Assembly: GCF_030580935.1 (NCBI RefSeq)
Contig: NZ_JAUQOM010000001.1
Location: 914,837-978,836 of the forward strand
Reading direction: 5' to 3'
Source of the DNA: Sphingobium cyanobacteriorum
Lineage (GTDB): Bacteria; Pseudomonadota; Alphaproteobacteria; Sphingomonadales; Sphingomonadaceae
Length of the DNA: 64,000 nt
Part shown: positions 1-10,270 of the stretch, one piece after another
Layout of the letters: each line of letters opens with the position of its first letter
Position numbering within the stretch: position 1 is the first letter of the stretch
The notes under the pieces: generated by a model
The model's database searches: none
Told to the model about the DNA's origin: nothing
What the model saw: the letters and a program-made list of their open reading frames with translations, nothing else
Program-made: the position numbers and the translations under genes

Positions 1-1
1 C

Positions 2-865
<864 letters not shown>

Positions 866-911
866 GCCGGACGGATAGGCTGGGCTGAGCGGGAATAGGG
901 AGAATGCGCGG

Positions 912-1898
912 ATGACTGCCCTGGCCATCGACGCCGATGATGTTCGCAACGCCGCCGCGCAGATTGCCGGCGTGGCGGTCAGGACACCGCTGATCGAAAA
1001 TGCGGTGCTGAATGCGATCGCCGGACGCCGGGTTCTCATCAAGTTCGAAGGCGCGCAGCATAGCGGGTCGTTCAAATTCAGGGGTGCCTATAACCGGCTA
1101 AGCCGGATCGCGCCCAAGGACCGCGCCGCCGGCGTCGTCGCCTGGTCATCGGGCAATCACGCTCAGGGTGTGGCGGCAGCCGCGCGCCTTTTGGATATCC
1201 CCGCCGCGATAGTCATGCCGGCGGACGCACCCGCGATCAAGATCGCCAACACCAGGGCGCTGGGCGGACAAGTGGTGCCCTATGACCGCATGACGCAATC
1301 ACGCGAAGAGATTGCGACCGGGCTGGCACGGGAACGCGGGGCGATAGTGGTGCCGTCCTACGACGATCCGCATGTCATAGCAGGCCAGGGAACGACCGGG
1401 CTGGAGATCATGGAACAGGCCGCAGCCGCCGATGCGCAGATCGGACAGGTACTGGTCTGTTGCGGCGGTGGGGGGCTGGTTGCCGGGATTGCAACGGCGA
1501 TCAGGGATATCGCGCCATCCGTCGCCATTTATGCGGTCGAACCGGCAGAATTTGACGATACCGCCCGGTCACTGGCGAGCGGGCGGCGCGAAACGGTGCG
1601 CGCGGGCGCACTGTCGATCTGCGACGCCCTGATGGCGCCCAGCCCCGGCGCGCTGACATTTCCGATCAATCAGGCGCTGCTGGCGGGTGGCCTGTCCGTC
1701 ACCGACGATGAGGTCGGCGCGGCGATGCGCTTCGCCTTCGAAACCTTGAAACTGGTGGTCGAACCGGGCGGCGCGGTGGCGTTGGCAGCGCTCCTGCACG
1801 ACAAGGCGCCCCATAGCGACACGCCGGTTGCGATCGTGCTGTCCGGCGCGAATGTTGACGCCGCCGCCTATGCCGCCATCCTGGGCGGCGCAGGATGA
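912..1898 (+). CDS. PLP-dependent threonine/serine dehydratase
   Basis: A 328-residue fold-type II PLP enzyme. The Schiff-base lysine is Lys55 in GSFKFRGAY, the SSGNHAQG substrate loop follows near residue 78, and the glycine-rich phosphate-binding loop CCGGGGLVAG lies near residue 180. It would deaminate L-threonine to 2-oxobutanoate or L-serine to pyruvate in the cytoplasm. The length lacks the C-terminal ACT regulatory domain of biosynthetic IlvA, so a catabolic dehydratase or a serine-racemase-type activity is more likely than the isoleucine-feedback enzyme. The ATG at 912 follows AGGGAGAA. It sits 46 bp after the mreB-like gene and ends before a bidirectional terminator. Confidence 0.88.
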   Translation: MTALAIDADDVRNAAAQIAGVAVRTPLIENAVLNAIAGRRVLIKFEGAQHSGSFKFRGAYNRLSRIAPKDRAAGVVAWSSGNHAQGVAAAARLLDIPAAIVMPADAPAIKIANTRALGGQVVPYDRMTQSREEIATGLARERGAIVVPSYDDPHVIAGQGTTGLEIMEQAAAADAQIGQVLVCCGGGGLVAGIATAIRDIAPSVAIYAVEPAEFDDTARSLASGRRETVRAGALSICDALMAPSPGALTFPINQALLAGGLSVTDDEVGAAMRFAFETLKLVVEPGGAVALAALLHDKAPHSDTPVAIVLSGANVDAAAYAAILGGAG

Positions 1899-1925
1899 AC
1901 GGATGAAGCGAAAGCCCCGCAACAG

Positions 1926-1952
1926 AAAAAGGGGCCATTGCTGGCCCCTTTT
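1926..1952. terminator. Bidirectional rho-independent terminator
   Basis: A GGGGCCA/TGGCCCC stem with a 4-nt loop is flanked by A-run and T-run on both sides (AAAAA before, TTTT after). It lies between the convergent dehydratase gene and rpsI and can terminate both transcripts. Confidence 0.85.
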
Positions 1953-1976
1953 CCATCATATCCGAACTGTTTGCGC

Positions 1977-2516
1977 TTAGCGCTTCGAGAACTGGAAGCT
2001 GCGGCGGGCCTTCGCCTTGCCGTACTTCTTACGCTCGACAACGCGGCTGTCGCGGGTCAGGAAGCCTTCGGCCTTGACCGCGCTGCGCAGCGCCGGTTCA
2101 TATTTGGTCAGCGCCTGGGCGATGCCATGCTTGACCGCACCGGCCTGGCCCGACAGACCGCCGCCCTTGACGGTGGCAATGACGTCATACTGGCCTTCAC
2201 GCTCGGTCACGCCGAACGGCTGGTTGATGACCAGACGCAGGGTGGGACGGGCGAAATAGACTTCTTGGTCGCGGCCATTGACCGTGATCTTGCCGGTGCC
2301 GGGCTTCACCCACACGCGGGCGACGGCGTCCTTGCGGCGGCCGGTGGCGTAGGCACGGCCAAGGCCGTCGATTTCCTGCTGGCGCAGCGGCGCGGAAGGC
2401 TGAACCGGGGCGACGGGCGCATCGGCAACGTCCGAAACCGGGGCAGCGGCCGGAGCGGCAGCAGCTTCAGCGGCGATCGTCGCGAGGTCGGACAGGGACT
2501 GGCGGTTATCGGTCAT
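1977..2516 (-). CDS. rpsI: 30S ribosomal protein S9
   Basis: The C-terminal ~130 residues are a complete S9 domain: [11 protein letters not shown] near residue 58, then [21 protein letters not shown], and the basic tail [11 protein letters not shown] that reaches the ribosomal P site. The ~45-residue Ala/Pro-rich N-terminal extension is an addition also seen in other sphingomonad S9 proteins. The start ATG overlaps the rplM stop by one base (TAATG), so rplM-rpsI are translationally coupled, the conserved bacterial order. The transcript ends at the bidirectional hairpin immediately downstream. Confidence 0.97.
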   Translation of the reverse strand: MTDNRQSLSDLATIAAEAAAAPAAAPVSDVADAPVAPVQPSAPLRQQEIDGLGRAYATGRRKDAVARVWVKPGTGKITVNGRDQEVYFARPTLRLVINQPFGVTEREGQYDVIATVKGGGLSGQAGAVKHGIAQALTKYEPALRSAVKAEGFLTRDSRVVERKKYGKAKARRSFQFSKR

Positions 2517-2995
2517 TATGCACCCACCTTGTTCTTGCGGTTGCGCGACGCGAAGTCGAGCACTTGCGGGTTCTGGGCTTCATGGGCGTGTTCGGCGCCG
2601 GCGAAGATGCGCAGGTTGCGCATCTGCTGGCGGCCCAGCGGACCACGGGGGATCATGCGCTCGACGGCCTTTTCCAGAACGCGCTCAGGGAAACGGCCTT
2701 CCAGAATCTTCTGGGGGGTGGTTTCCTTGATGCCGCCGGCATAGCCGGTGTGCTTGTAATAGACCTTGTCGGTCAGCTTGCGGCCGGTGAACTTGACCTT
2801 GCCCGCGTTGATGATGATGACATTGTCACCGCAATCGACATGGGGGGTGAAGCTGGTCTTGTGCTTGCCGCGCAGGATATTCGCGACAGTCGATGCAAGA
2901 CGGCCCACGACGGCGCCTTCGGCGTCGATCAGGATCCACTTCTTTTCGACCGTTGCCGGGGTTGCCGGCTTGGTGGTCTTCATCAGCGCCTTCAT
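2516..2995 (-). CDS. rplM: 50S ribosomal protein L13
   Basis: L13 signatures are clear: [16 protein letters not shown] near the N-terminus, [19 protein letters not shown], then [12 protein letters not shown] and the [15 protein letters not shown] segment. The protein binds 23S rRNA early in large-subunit assembly. The frame stays open to 3088, but [11 protein letters not shown] at 2995 is the usual sphingomonad start; upstream residues do not resemble L13. It is the first gene of the rplM-rpsI operon. The 135 bp upstream is expected to hold the promoter, but no site stands out. Confidence 0.97.
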   Translation of the reverse strand: MKALMKTTKPATPATVEKKWILIDAEGAVVGRLASTVANILRGKHKTSFTPHVDCGDNVIIINAGKVKFTGRKLTDKVYYKHTGYAGGIKETTPQKILEGRFPERVLEKAVERMIPRGPLGRQQMRNLRIFAGAEHAHEAQNPQVLDFASRNRKNKVGA

Positions 2996-3130
2996 GGTGC
3001 CAATACTCCAGAATGAAAAATGAAACCGGGCGCCGTTACCGACGCCCGGAAGTGGGGCGCTAATGGCCACTATAGTCGGTGAAGTCAAGAGATTCGGCGC
3101 GTTTGCCGACAGGTAAAATAATACCGCACC

Positions 3131-3922
3131 TCAAGGTGCCAGTGTCAGGCTGCGCTTTTCCGTCAACGCTTGCGCGCCGACCGCCAGGCTGCGCTGCTGG
3201 CTTTCGACCAGCCCGGTGGCGCGGGAAAGATGATAACGGATCGCCACCTGCACGCCCTCACCCGCCAGTTTTTCTTCCATGTCCAGCGCGTCGGCGCCCT
3301 TCCCCGCAACCGTCAGCGCGCCTTCCACCGGCATCGGGCGGCCAAGCGGCGATCCCGCCATGGTGCGCAGGCCGCGCCCCGCGCCATCCTCGACCTGGCT
3401 GCCCGCGAACAGGAACAGCGGCTGAAGTTCGCCCGCCAGCAATGCCAGCCGCCCGTTCGGCGAGAGGCCGGCGAAAAGCGTCTGCACTTTCTGCGCGGCG
3501 CGATAACGATCGCTGTCGGGGGCGAAGCTGGCCAGCATCGCGTCCACTCCGGCCCGCACCCTGACCCACACCGCATCCAGATCGTCGAGCGCGACGATCC
3601 GCCCGCGTCCGTCCAGCCGGAAGCGCATCTCGATCCCGACCAGCGGACCCAGCGCCGCGCGATAGGGTTCCACACCGGCCGCCGGTGCGTCGCTGTCGAT
3701 CGCCCGCAACGTGGCGACCAGGATATAGCCGTCACCCGTTCTTTCGAAGCGGAGCGCGCGGGTCGCGCTGAACAGGCTGACCTTGCCTGCTACCGGCCGA
3801 TATTGTTCGATGCGATAGACGAAATCCCGATTGATCGGCGGCGCGAACGGGATGGAAATGCGCTCCGCCAGCGCAGGCTGGGCGAGCGCGAGCAGCAGGA
3901 GGGCAAGGCCGCGGCGCTTCAT
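3131..3922 (-). CDS. Secreted protein of unknown function coupled to ctaA
   Basis: A 263-residue protein with a clear Sec signal peptide (MKRRGLALLLLALAQPALA, cleavage after ALA near residue 19). The mature part is acidic/hydrophobic with no catalytic motif I recognise; it reads as a periplasmic beta-rich protein (alternating VYRIEQYR, MRFRLDGRGRIVALDD segments). Its ATG overlaps the ctaA stop by four bases (ATGA), so the two are co-translated, which hints at a link to oxidase assembly. That link is only contextual. A much longer open frame runs through this gene and into an alternative frame of ctaA, but only the part from 3922 has protein-like composition. Confidence 0.75.
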   Translation of the reverse strand: MKRRGLALLLLALAQPALAERISIPFAPPINRDFVYRIEQYRPVAGKVSLFSATRALRFERTGDGYILVATLRAIDSDAPAAGVEPYRAALGPLVGIEMRFRLDGRGRIVALDDLDAVWVRVRAGVDAMLASFAPDSDRYRAAQKVQTLFAGLSPNGRLALLAGELQPLFLFAGSQVEDGAGRGLRTMAGSPLGRPMPVEGALTVAGKGADALDMEEKLAGEGVQVAIRYHLSRATGLVESQQRSLAVGAQALTEKRSLTLAP

Positions 3923-4965
3923 CGGCTGCGGGCACCGATGGCATGCGCGCCCCACGCGGTGGCGGCCACCACCAGTGCCCCCACGGCCTGATGCAGCACG
4001 GCGAGCGGCAAGGCGATGCCGCTGACAACGGTGGCGATGCCGAGCAGGATCTGCGTGCCCAGCGTCGCCTGAATCGCGATCGACGCGCCGCGCTGCCCGG
4101 CGCGTTTCGCCCGGCGCGCCAGCACGAACAGCGCGGCCGCCGCAACCCAGGCCCACCAGCGATGGAGAAAATGAACGAGATAGGGATCGGACGAGATGGT
4201 CGCCCAGAGCGATCCCATCCAACTGATCCCTTCCGGCACGAGATGATCGTTCATCAGCGGCCAAGTGCTGGAGACATAGCCCGCATCCAGCCCGGCGGTG
4301 AAGGCGCCCAGCATCAGTTGCACCATCAAAAGCAGCAGCACGACCAGCGCGAAGGGCCGCAACATGGCCGGTTTCGCGCGGGGGAAGCGCGCCAGCGCAA
4401 ACAGGTCGAGCGCCGTCCAGATGAGGCCGCCGATGATGAACAGCGCCGTCAACAGATGCACCGCCAGCCGATAATGACTGACATCCGTGCGCACCGACAG
4501 GCCGGACTTGACCATCCACCAGCCGATCGCCCCCTGCAATCCGCCCAGCGCCAGCAGCGCGACCAGCCGAAGCCCGTAACCCTGCGGAATCGCACGCCGC
4601 CATGCGAACCACAGCAGGGGCAAGGCGAAGGCGACGCCGATCAGTCGTCCCAACAACCGATGCACCCATTCCCAGAAGAAGATGAACTGGAAATCCGGCA
4701 GGGTCATGCCTTGCCGCAACTGCTGATATTCCGGGATTTGCTGGTAAAGGCGGAACGCCTCCATCCACTGGTCGTGGGTCAGGGGCGGGATGGCACCCGT
4801 AATCGGTTTCCATTGGGTGATCGACAGACCGGATTCCGTCAGGCGGGTGATGCCGCCGACCACCACCATGCAGAAAACCAGAAAGGCGACGACCAGGAGC
4901 CAGCGGGCGATGGCGGCGGGGCGCGGAACGCGCGAAGAGGCGGACGCTGTCATGTCCCGGTCCAT
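3919..4965 (-). CDS. ctaA: Heme A synthase (COX15/CtaA type 2)
   Basis: An integral membrane enzyme that oxidises the C8 methyl of heme O to make heme A for aa3-type cytochrome c oxidase. The alphaproteobacterial COX15 opening VVGGITRLTESGLSITQWKP is present near residue 40, followed by FFWEWVHRLLGR and later YVHFLHRWWAW-type helices that carry the paired heme-ligand histidines. About eight hydrophobic segments are evident. Starts at 4965 (MDRDMTAS) and 4953 (MTASAS) are both possible; the frame extends to 5007 with less likely residues. The 3' end overlaps the secreted protein by ATGA. Confidence 0.92.
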   Translation of the reverse strand: MDRDMTASASSRVPRPAAIARWLLVVAFLVFCMVVVGGITRLTESGLSITQWKPITGAIPPLTHDQWMEAFRLYQQIPEYQQLRQGMTLPDFQFIFFWEWVHRLLGRLIGVAFALPLLWFAWRRAIPQGYGLRLVALLALGGLQGAIGWWMVKSGLSVRTDVSHYRLAVHLLTALFIIGGLIWTALDLFALARFPRAKPAMLRPFALVVLLLLMVQLMLGAFTAGLDAGYVSSTWPLMNDHLVPEGISWMGSLWATISSDPYLVHFLHRWWAWVAAAALFVLARRAKRAGQRGASIAIQATLGTQILLGIATVVSGIALPLAVLHQAVGALVVAATAWGAHAIGARSR

Positions 4966-5081
4966 GCGCCCAAGCCCTGTCCATTTCAACCCGGCACACA
5001 TGGACATATGACCCCATGGTCCGCGCCATGGTGGACAGCATCATGTCTGGCGGCACGGCAGGGATCAAGATGCCAGGCGCG

Positions 5082-5714
5082 TCACCCCCGCGCCGCCAGC
5101 CATGCCGCGACCAGTTGCCGTCCACGCTGGGCCACGATCGCCGCATCGTCGCCGGGCCGGTACAGCGCGCCGCCGACACCTATGCCTTCACAGCCCGCCG
5201 CCAGCCATTCACCGATCGTGTCAGCGCCGGCGCCACCGACCGCCCACACGCCCACATCGCCCGGCAACACGTCCCTGATCGCCTTCACATAGGCTGATCC
5301 CAGCCGGCCTGCCGGGAACAGCTTGATCCGCTTCGCGCCCGCCGCGATGGCGGCAAAGGCTTCACCCGGTGTCATGAAACCCGGTAGCAGGTCCAGCCCC
5401 AGCGCCGCGCCGCGGGCGATGACGGCCGCGTCGGTGTTGGGCGTCACCATGATGCGGCCACCGGCCCGGTGCAACGCCTCCACCACCTCGACGCTCAAAA
5501 CCGTGCCTCCGCCGATCAGGGCGACATCGCCGAACGCCTGTTGCATCGCCGCGATGCTTGTCAGCGGTTCAGGCGAGTTGAACGGCACTTCGAGGATGCG
5601 AATGCCCGCATCGACCAGCGCCGCGCCCACATCCACCGCCTCCTGCGGCCTGATGCCGCGCAGGATGGCGCAAACGGGCGGGGCACCGTTTGCCAGCAGG
5701 TCATCCAGCGTCAT
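5082..5714 (-). CDS. dgoA: 2-dehydro-3-deoxy-6-phosphogalactonate aldolase
   Basis: A 210-residue class I KDPG/KDPGal aldolase. It has the family opening PPVCAILRGI, the RILEVPFNSPEP strand, GGGTVLSVEVV, and the Schiff-base lysine in AKRIKLFPAG. It cleaves 2-keto-3-deoxy-6-phosphogalactonate to pyruvate and glyceraldehyde-3-phosphate. The RGIRPQEA sequence and the preceding dgoK favour the galactonate enzyme over Eda. The start ATG at 5714 overlaps the dgoK stop (ATGA); the frame is open further upstream only as a shadow of dgoK. It is the last gene of the minus-strand half of the galactose locus. Confidence 0.92.
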   Translation of the reverse strand: MTLDDLLANGAPPVCAILRGIRPQEAVDVGAALVDAGIRILEVPFNSPEPLTSIAAMQQAFGDVALIGGGTVLSVEVVEALHRAGGRIMVTPNTDAAVIARGAALGLDLLPGFMTPGEAFAAIAAGAKRIKLFPAGRLGSAYVKAIRDVLPGDVGVWAVGGAGADTIGEWLAAGCEGIGVGGALYRPGDDAAIVAQRGRQLVAAWLAARG

Positions 5715-6655
5715 GCCCCATCGCCTCCACCATATCCAAGGCCCGCCCGCGCGCAGGCGTCCCCGTCCAGCAGGCGCGTGGCGATCCCTTGCGCGCCAAA
5801 AGCCCGCGCATAGCGCATGGACAGCGCCTTGTCGCCGATCAGCACCACATGCGCGGCCTCCCCCAAAGTTGCGCGCATCTCCGCCACCTCGCAACCGATC
5901 AACAGCCCCGACAGATAGCCCAGCGCCCAGTCGGGAGAACGGCCGGCGCGCAGGCGCATCGATCGCGTCGCGAACAACGAGTGGAACAGCTGTACGACAC
6001 CCGCTTTATCCAGCCCTTCGGCAAAACCAAGGGCTTCTTCGGCGGGATCGGGCGCCTCGACCTTCGCCGCCAGGGTCGATCGGTCACGCAGCAGCGCGAA
6101 CAGTTCGCCGGTCGGCACAGTATGGAAAGCCGTGACGCGGCCGTCCTCCAGCAGCGACCATTTATTGTGGGTGCCCGGCAGCACGATCATATGCCGTCCC
6201 TGCCCCAGCGCGGGATCATGGAGGCAAGCCCCGAAAATCTGGGTTTCCTCACCCCGCATCACGTCGGGGACGCCATCTGCGCCCTCACACGCCAGCCCTG
6301 CCATGATGCGGACCGGCACGCCGCGCCAGTCGAAGGTCGCGGCCACCTGTCGCCATGTCGGCGCATCGGCGGGACAATCGGCATAGGGAACCTCCACCCA
6401 GCCATCGCGGGCGCCAACCATGCCGCAGAGCGTGATGCACCGGGGGGGGCCATCCGTCAGCCAGGGCGCGATGATTTCGGCAAGGGCCAGCGCCGCCGCG
6501 CCGCCCACCGCACCGATCCCCGGCCCGTCCCGCCGGGCCGTGACCACGCCCTGCTCGACCCGGAACAGGCGCAGGCGACTGGTCCCCCAGTCACCGATGA
6601 CGGCATAGCCATCGCGTGGCAGTCCTTCGCGGTCCTGATCGATGATAACGCTCAC
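5711..6655 (-). CDS. dgoK: 2-dehydro-3-deoxygalactonokinase
   Basis: A 314-residue DgoK-family sugar kinase. The nucleotide-binding GDWGTSRLRLF is near residue 21, LCGMVGARDGW near residue 95, and the IVLPGTHNKWS active-site strand near residue 150. It phosphorylates 2-keto-3-deoxygalactonate using ATP, feeding the overlapping aldolase. The best start is GTG at 6655; no in-frame ATG gives a complete N-terminal strand. It is transcribed divergently from the IlvD-family dehydratase, with a 98-bp AT-rich spacer that probably carries both promoters. Confidence 0.92.
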   Translation of the reverse strand: MSVIIDQDREGLPRDGYAVIGDWGTSRLRLFRVEQGVVTARRDGPGIGAVGGAAALALAEIIAPWLTDGPPRCITLCGMVGARDGWVEVPYADCPADAPTWRQVAATFDWRGVPVRIMAGLACEGADGVPDVMRGEETQIFGACLHDPALGQGRHMIVLPGTHNKWSLLEDGRVTAFHTVPTGELFALLRDRSTLAAKVEAPDPAEEALGFAEGLDKAGVVQLFHSLFATRSMRLRAGRSPDWALGYLSGLLIGCEVAEMRATLGEAAHVVLIGDKALSMRYARAFGAQGIATRLLDGDACARAGLGYGGGDGA

Positions 6656-6753
6656 ATTTGCCCGATCGGATACTTGAAATTTAATTTGTATGAGTATATC
6701 GCAATGGTGAGCGCGTCAATGCGCCACGCCCTATTTCTGCGTCAGGATGCCCG
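6656..6753. promoter_or_regulatory. Divergent promoter region of the galactose locus
   Basis: This 98-bp spacer between dgoK and the dehydratase is clearly AT-rich around 6668-6705 in an otherwise GC-rich region. It contains an ATACT (6670-6674) and AGTAT (6693-6697) inverted pair. That could be the operator for the FadR-type regulator encoded at the far end of the locus. The site is weak, and assignment to that regulator is inference from layout. Confidence 0.45.
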
Positions 6754-8556
6754 ATGAGCGATTCGCCCAAAACCTTCCCGAAACTGCGCAGCCGCGCCTG
6801 GTTCGACAACCCCGACAATATCGACATGACATCGCTCTATCTGGAGCGCTATCTGAACTTCGGCCTGAGCCTGGACGAACTGCGCAGCGGCAAACCGATC
6901 ATCGGCATCGCCCAGACCGGCAGCGACCTCAGCCCATGCAACCGCCATCATATCGTGCTGGCCGAACGGATGCGCGACGGCATTCGCGAAATGGGCGGCA
7001 TCGCGCTGGAATTTCCGGTCCACCCGATTCAGGAAACCGGCAAGCGCCCGACCGCCGGCCTTGACCGCAACCTGGCCTATCTGGGCCTGGTCGAAGCCAT
7101 GTATGGCTATCCGCTCGACGGCGTGATCCTGACCACCGGCTGCGACAAGACGACGCCGGCGTTGCTGATGGCGGCCGCCACCGTCAATATCCCGGCCATC
7201 GCCCTGTCGGTCGGCCCGATGCTCAATGGCTGGTTCAAGGGGGAACGCACCGGGTCCGGCACGATCGTCTGGAAAGGGCGCCAGTTGCTGGCCGCCGGCA
7301 AGATCGACGATGAAGGCTTCATCAAGCTCGTCGCGTCGTCGGCGCCCTCGACCGGCTATTGCAACACCATGGGCACGGCATCGACCATGAATTCGCTGGC
7401 CGAGGCGCTGGGCATGATGCTGCCGGGATCGGCGGCGATCCCCGCCCCCTATCGCGACCGGCAGGAGGTCGCCTATCTCACCGGCAAGCGCATCGTGGAG
7501 ATGGTCGCGGAGGATCTCAAGCCATCCGACATCATGACGCTGGATGCGTTCCACAACGCCATCACGGTCAATTCGGCGATCGGCGGATCGACCAACGCGC
7601 CGATCCACCTGGCCGCCATCGCCCGCCATATGGGCGTGGACCTGCCGCTCAAGGATTGGGAGACGATCGGGCACAAGGTGCCGCTGCTCGTCAACCTCCA
7701 GCCTGCGGGCGAGTATCTGGCCGAGGATTATTATCGCGCCGGCGGCGTCCCCGCCGTCGTCAGCCAGTTGATCGACCAGGGCCTGATCCGCGAAGGCGCG
7801 ATGACCGTCAATGGCAAGACCATGGGCGACAATTGCCGGGGCGTGGCGATCGAGGATGAAAAGGTGATCCGTCCGTTCGGGCAGCCGCTGGTCAAGGATG
7901 CCGGCTTCCTGGTCCTGTCGGGCAATCTGTTCGACGCGGCCATCATGAAAACCAGCGTCATCAGCGCCGAATTCCGCGACCGATACCTGTCCAACCCCGA
8001 TGACCCCGAAGCGTTCGAAGGGCCGGCGGTCGTGTTCGACGGGCCGGAGGATTATCACCACCGCATCGACGATCCGGCAACCGGCATCACCGCCGACACG
8101 TTGCTGTTCATGCGCGGCGCGGGGCCGATCGGCTATCCCGGCGCAGCCGAAGTCGTGAACATGCGCCCGCCCGCCTACCTGATCACCGAGGGCGTATCCG
8201 CCCTGCCGTGCATCGGCGATGGGCGCCAGTCGGGCACGAGCGGCAGCCCGTCGATCCTCAATGCATCGCCCGAAGCAGCGGCGATGGGCGGCCTTGCGCT
8301 GCTGGAAACCGGTGACCGGGTTCGCATGGACCTGAAGGCCGGGACCGTGAATGTGCTGATTTCCGACGAGGAACTGGCGGATCGCCGCGCGCGGCTGGAG
8401 GCTGCGGGCGGTTTCCAATATCCCGCCTCGCAAACGCCATGGCAGGAAATCCAGCGCGCGGTCGTCGGCCAGTTGAATACGGGCGCGATCCTGGAAGGCG
8501 CGGAAAAATATCAGCGCATCGCCCAGACCATGGGCCTGCCGCGCGACAATCACTGA
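6754..8556 (+). CDS. IlvD/EDD-family sugar-acid dehydratase (arabinonate/galactonate type)
   Basis: A 600-residue Fe-S dehydratase. The cluster cysteines are Cys62 (LSPCNRH), Cys130 (TTGCDKTTP) and Cys203 (GYCNTMGT), each three residues later than Cys59, Cys127 and Cys200 of the Rhizobium leguminosarum L-arabinonate dehydratase [2Fe-2S] site as I recall it. The Mg-binding and substrate-serine region SGTSGSPS is near residue 490. That enzyme also accepts D-galactonate and D-fuconate, which fits a role making 2-keto-3-deoxygalactonate for dgoK/dgoA. True dihydroxyacid dehydratase (IlvD) is less likely given the neighbours. It heads a plus-strand operon with the next three genes. Confidence 0.9.
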   Translation: MSDSPKTFPKLRSRAWFDNPDNIDMTSLYLERYLNFGLSLDELRSGKPIIGIAQTGSDLSPCNRHHIVLAERMRDGIREMGGIALEFPVHPIQETGKRPTAGLDRNLAYLGLVEAMYGYPLDGVILTTGCDKTTPALLMAAATVNIPAIALSVGPMLNGWFKGERTGSGTIVWKGRQLLAAGKIDDEGFIKLVASSAPSTGYCNTMGTASTMNSLAEALGMMLPGSAAIPAPYRDRQEVAYLTGKRIVEMVAEDLKPSDIMTLDAFHNAITVNSAIGGSTNAPIHLAAIARHMGVDLPLKDWETIGHKVPLLVNLQPAGEYLAEDYYRAGGVPAVVSQLIDQGLIREGAMTVNGKTMGDNCRGVAIEDEKVIRPFGQPLVKDAGFLVLSGNLFDAAIMKTSVISAEFRDRYLSNPDDPEAFEGPAVVFDGPEDYHHRIDDPATGITADTLLFMRGAGPIGYPGAAEVVNMRPPAYLITEGVSALPCIGDGRQSGTSGSPSILNASPEAAAMGGLALLETGDRVRMDLKAGTVNVLISDEELADRRARLEAAGGFQYPASQTPWQEIQRAVVGQLNTGAILEGAEKYQRIAQTMGLPRDNH

Positions 8557-8562
8557 TCCTTT

Positions 8563-8614
8563 AGAGGATGGGGGTGGCCTTACCATCCGGTGGCCGCCCC
8601 CATCCCCGTCCTCT
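8563..8614 (+). repeat. Long GC-rich stem-loop between dehydratase and aldehyde dehydrogenase genes
   Basis: GAGGATGGGGGTGGCC (8564-8579) pairs imperfectly with GGCCGCCCCCATCCCC plus GTCCTC ending at about 8614. The loop is about 13 nt and no T-run follows. It may be a partial attenuator, an mRNA-stabilising hairpin or a REP-type repeat within the operon. Confidence 0.6.
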
Positions 8615-8692
8615 CAACAAGCCATGCGTCGCCAATGGATCACATCCCGGCGCCATGATCGATCTGTTCCATCCCCTGTTCAGGAGAACGCC

Positions 8693-10270
8693 ATGTTCAA
8701 CGGAGCCATCCTTATCGGCGCAAGCACGCGCACCGGCGGCGTGCCATTCCACGCCATCGACCCGGCCACCGGCGAAAAAGGCGATATCGCCTTCTCCAAC
8801 GCATCGGTTGCCGATGTCGCCGACGCCACGGCCCTGGCTGATGCGGCATTTGCACGCTTTTCCAGCCTGACGCCTGATGCCCGCGCTACCTTCCTGGAAA
8901 CCGTCGCTGACCAGATCATGGCCACAGGCGACCTGCTGATCACCACCGCCATGCGCGAATCCGGCCTGCCGCGCGGCCGGCTGGAGGGAGAACGGGGCCG
9001 CACCGTCGGCCAGTTGCGCCTGTTCGCCAGCTATGTCCGCCAGGGCGACTGGCTCGACGCCACCATCGACAAGGCGCTGCCGGATCGCACGCCACTGCCG
9101 CGCAGCGACCTGCGCCGTGTCAATATGGGTGTCGGCCCGGTCGCCGTGTTCGGCGCATCCAACTTCCCGCTCGCCTTCTCGGTCGCGGGCGGTGATACCG
9201 CGTCGGCCTTTGCCGCTGGCTGCCCGGTGGTGGTGAAGGGCCATCCGGCCCATCCCGGCACGGGCGAACTGGTTGCTCGTGCGATCATCGCGGCGGTCGC
9301 GGCCTGCGGTCTGCCCGAAGGCGTGTTTTCCTATCTGCCCGGCACCACCCATGAACTGGGTGGTGCGCTGGTCGCCGATCCGCGCATCAAGGCGGTGGGC
9401 TTCACCGGATCGCGCGGCGGCGGCATCGCCCTGATGCAGATCGCGGCCCGGCGCGCCGAGCCGATCCCGGTCTATGCGGAAATGTCGTCGATCAACCCGG
9501 TCGTCCTGCTGCCCGGCGCGCTCGCTGCGCGCGCTGACGCGCTGGGCACCGCGTTCGTCGGTTCGATGTCGCTGTTCGCCGGCCAGTTCTGTACCAACCC
9601 CGGCCTGGTGATCGCGCTCGACAGCCCCGATCTGGACAGGTTCGTGGCGGCGGCGGCCGATGCGCTGTCGGCCAACGCGGCGCAGGTCATGCTGACGCCG
9701 GGCATCCATGTCGCCTATGAAAAGGGTGTCGAGGCGCTGGCAGGCGCCGATGGCGTCACCACCATCGCCCGCGGCACGCAGGCGGACGGTGTCAATCGCG
9801 GCCAGTCGGCCTTTTTCGCCACCGCCGCCGACCAGTTCCGCGCCAACCCGGCGCTGGCGCATGAAGTGTTCGGCGCATCATCCATCCTGGTGAAATGCGC
9901 CACGATCGAGGAGGTGATCGCCACCATCGCCGACCTGGAAGGCCAGCTCACGGCAACGCTCCAGATCGGGGAAGGCGACGACGCCCATGCCGCCGCGCTG
10001 TTGCCCACCCTGTCGCGCAAGGTCGGGCGCATCCTGACCAATGGCTGGCCCACCGGCGTGGAAGTGACCCATGCCATGGTTCATGGCGGCCCCTTCCCGT
10101 CCACCTCCGATGGTCGTTCCACCTCGGTCGGCACGCTGGCGATGATGCGATTCCTGCGTCCCGTCTGCTATCAGGACGTGCCCGATGCACTGTTGCCCGC
10201 CGCATTGCAGGACGCCAATCCCTGGGGCCTGACACGCCGCATGGAAGGCCGGCTGGCGGTCGTCGCATGA
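8693..10270 (+). CDS. NADP-dependent aldehyde dehydrogenase, 2-oxoglutarate-semialdehyde type
   Basis: A 525-residue ALDH-superfamily enzyme of the subgroup that includes alpha-ketoglutaric semialdehyde (2,5-dioxovalerate) dehydrogenases. The catalytic pair is Glu263 (YAEMSSINP) and Cys300 (GQFCTNPG); GFTGSRGGG binds cofactor. The start ATG at 8693 follows CAGGAGAACGCC; the frame is open from 8624 but those residues are not ALDH-like. In the Weimberg-type arabinose route this enzyme makes 2-oxoglutarate, a step not needed for the phosphorylative galactose route also encoded here. Its stop overlaps the next start (ATGA). Confidence 0.88.
   Translation: MFNGAILIGASTRTGGVPFHAIDPATGEKGDIAFSNASVADVADATALADAAFARFSSLTPDARATFLETVADQIMATGDLLITTAMRESGLPRGRLEGERGRTVGQLRLFASYVRQGDWLDATIDKALPDRTPLPRSDLRRVNMGVGPVAVFGASNFPLAFSVAGGDTASAFAAGCPVVVKGHPAHPGTGELVARAIIAAVAACGLPEGVFSYLPGTTHELGGALVADPRIKAVGFTGSRGGGIALMQIAARRAEPIPVYAEMSSINPVVLLPGALAARADALGTAFVGSMSLFAGQFCTNPGLVIALDSPDLDRFVAAAADALSANAAQVMLTPGIHVAYEKGVEALAGADGVTTIARGTQADGVNRGQSAFFATAADQFRANPALAHEVFGASSILVKCATIEEVIATIADLEGQLTATLQIGEGDDAHAAALLPTLSRKVGRILTNGWPTGVEVTHAMVHGGPFPSTSDGRSTSVGTLAMMRFLRPVCYQDVPDALLPAALQDANPWGLTRRMEGRLAVVA

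Noticed and set aside
3131..5179. A 682-codon fusion across the ctaA region
   Set aside because: The ctaA part is in another frame with all its helices; only residues after 3922 in this frame form a signal-peptide protein.
6742..8586. A 614-codon open frame antisense to the dehydratase
   Set aside because: It lies fully opposite a gene with clear Fe-S dehydratase motifs and has the repetitive His/Arg/Asp-rich composition typical of antisense frames in GC-rich DNA.
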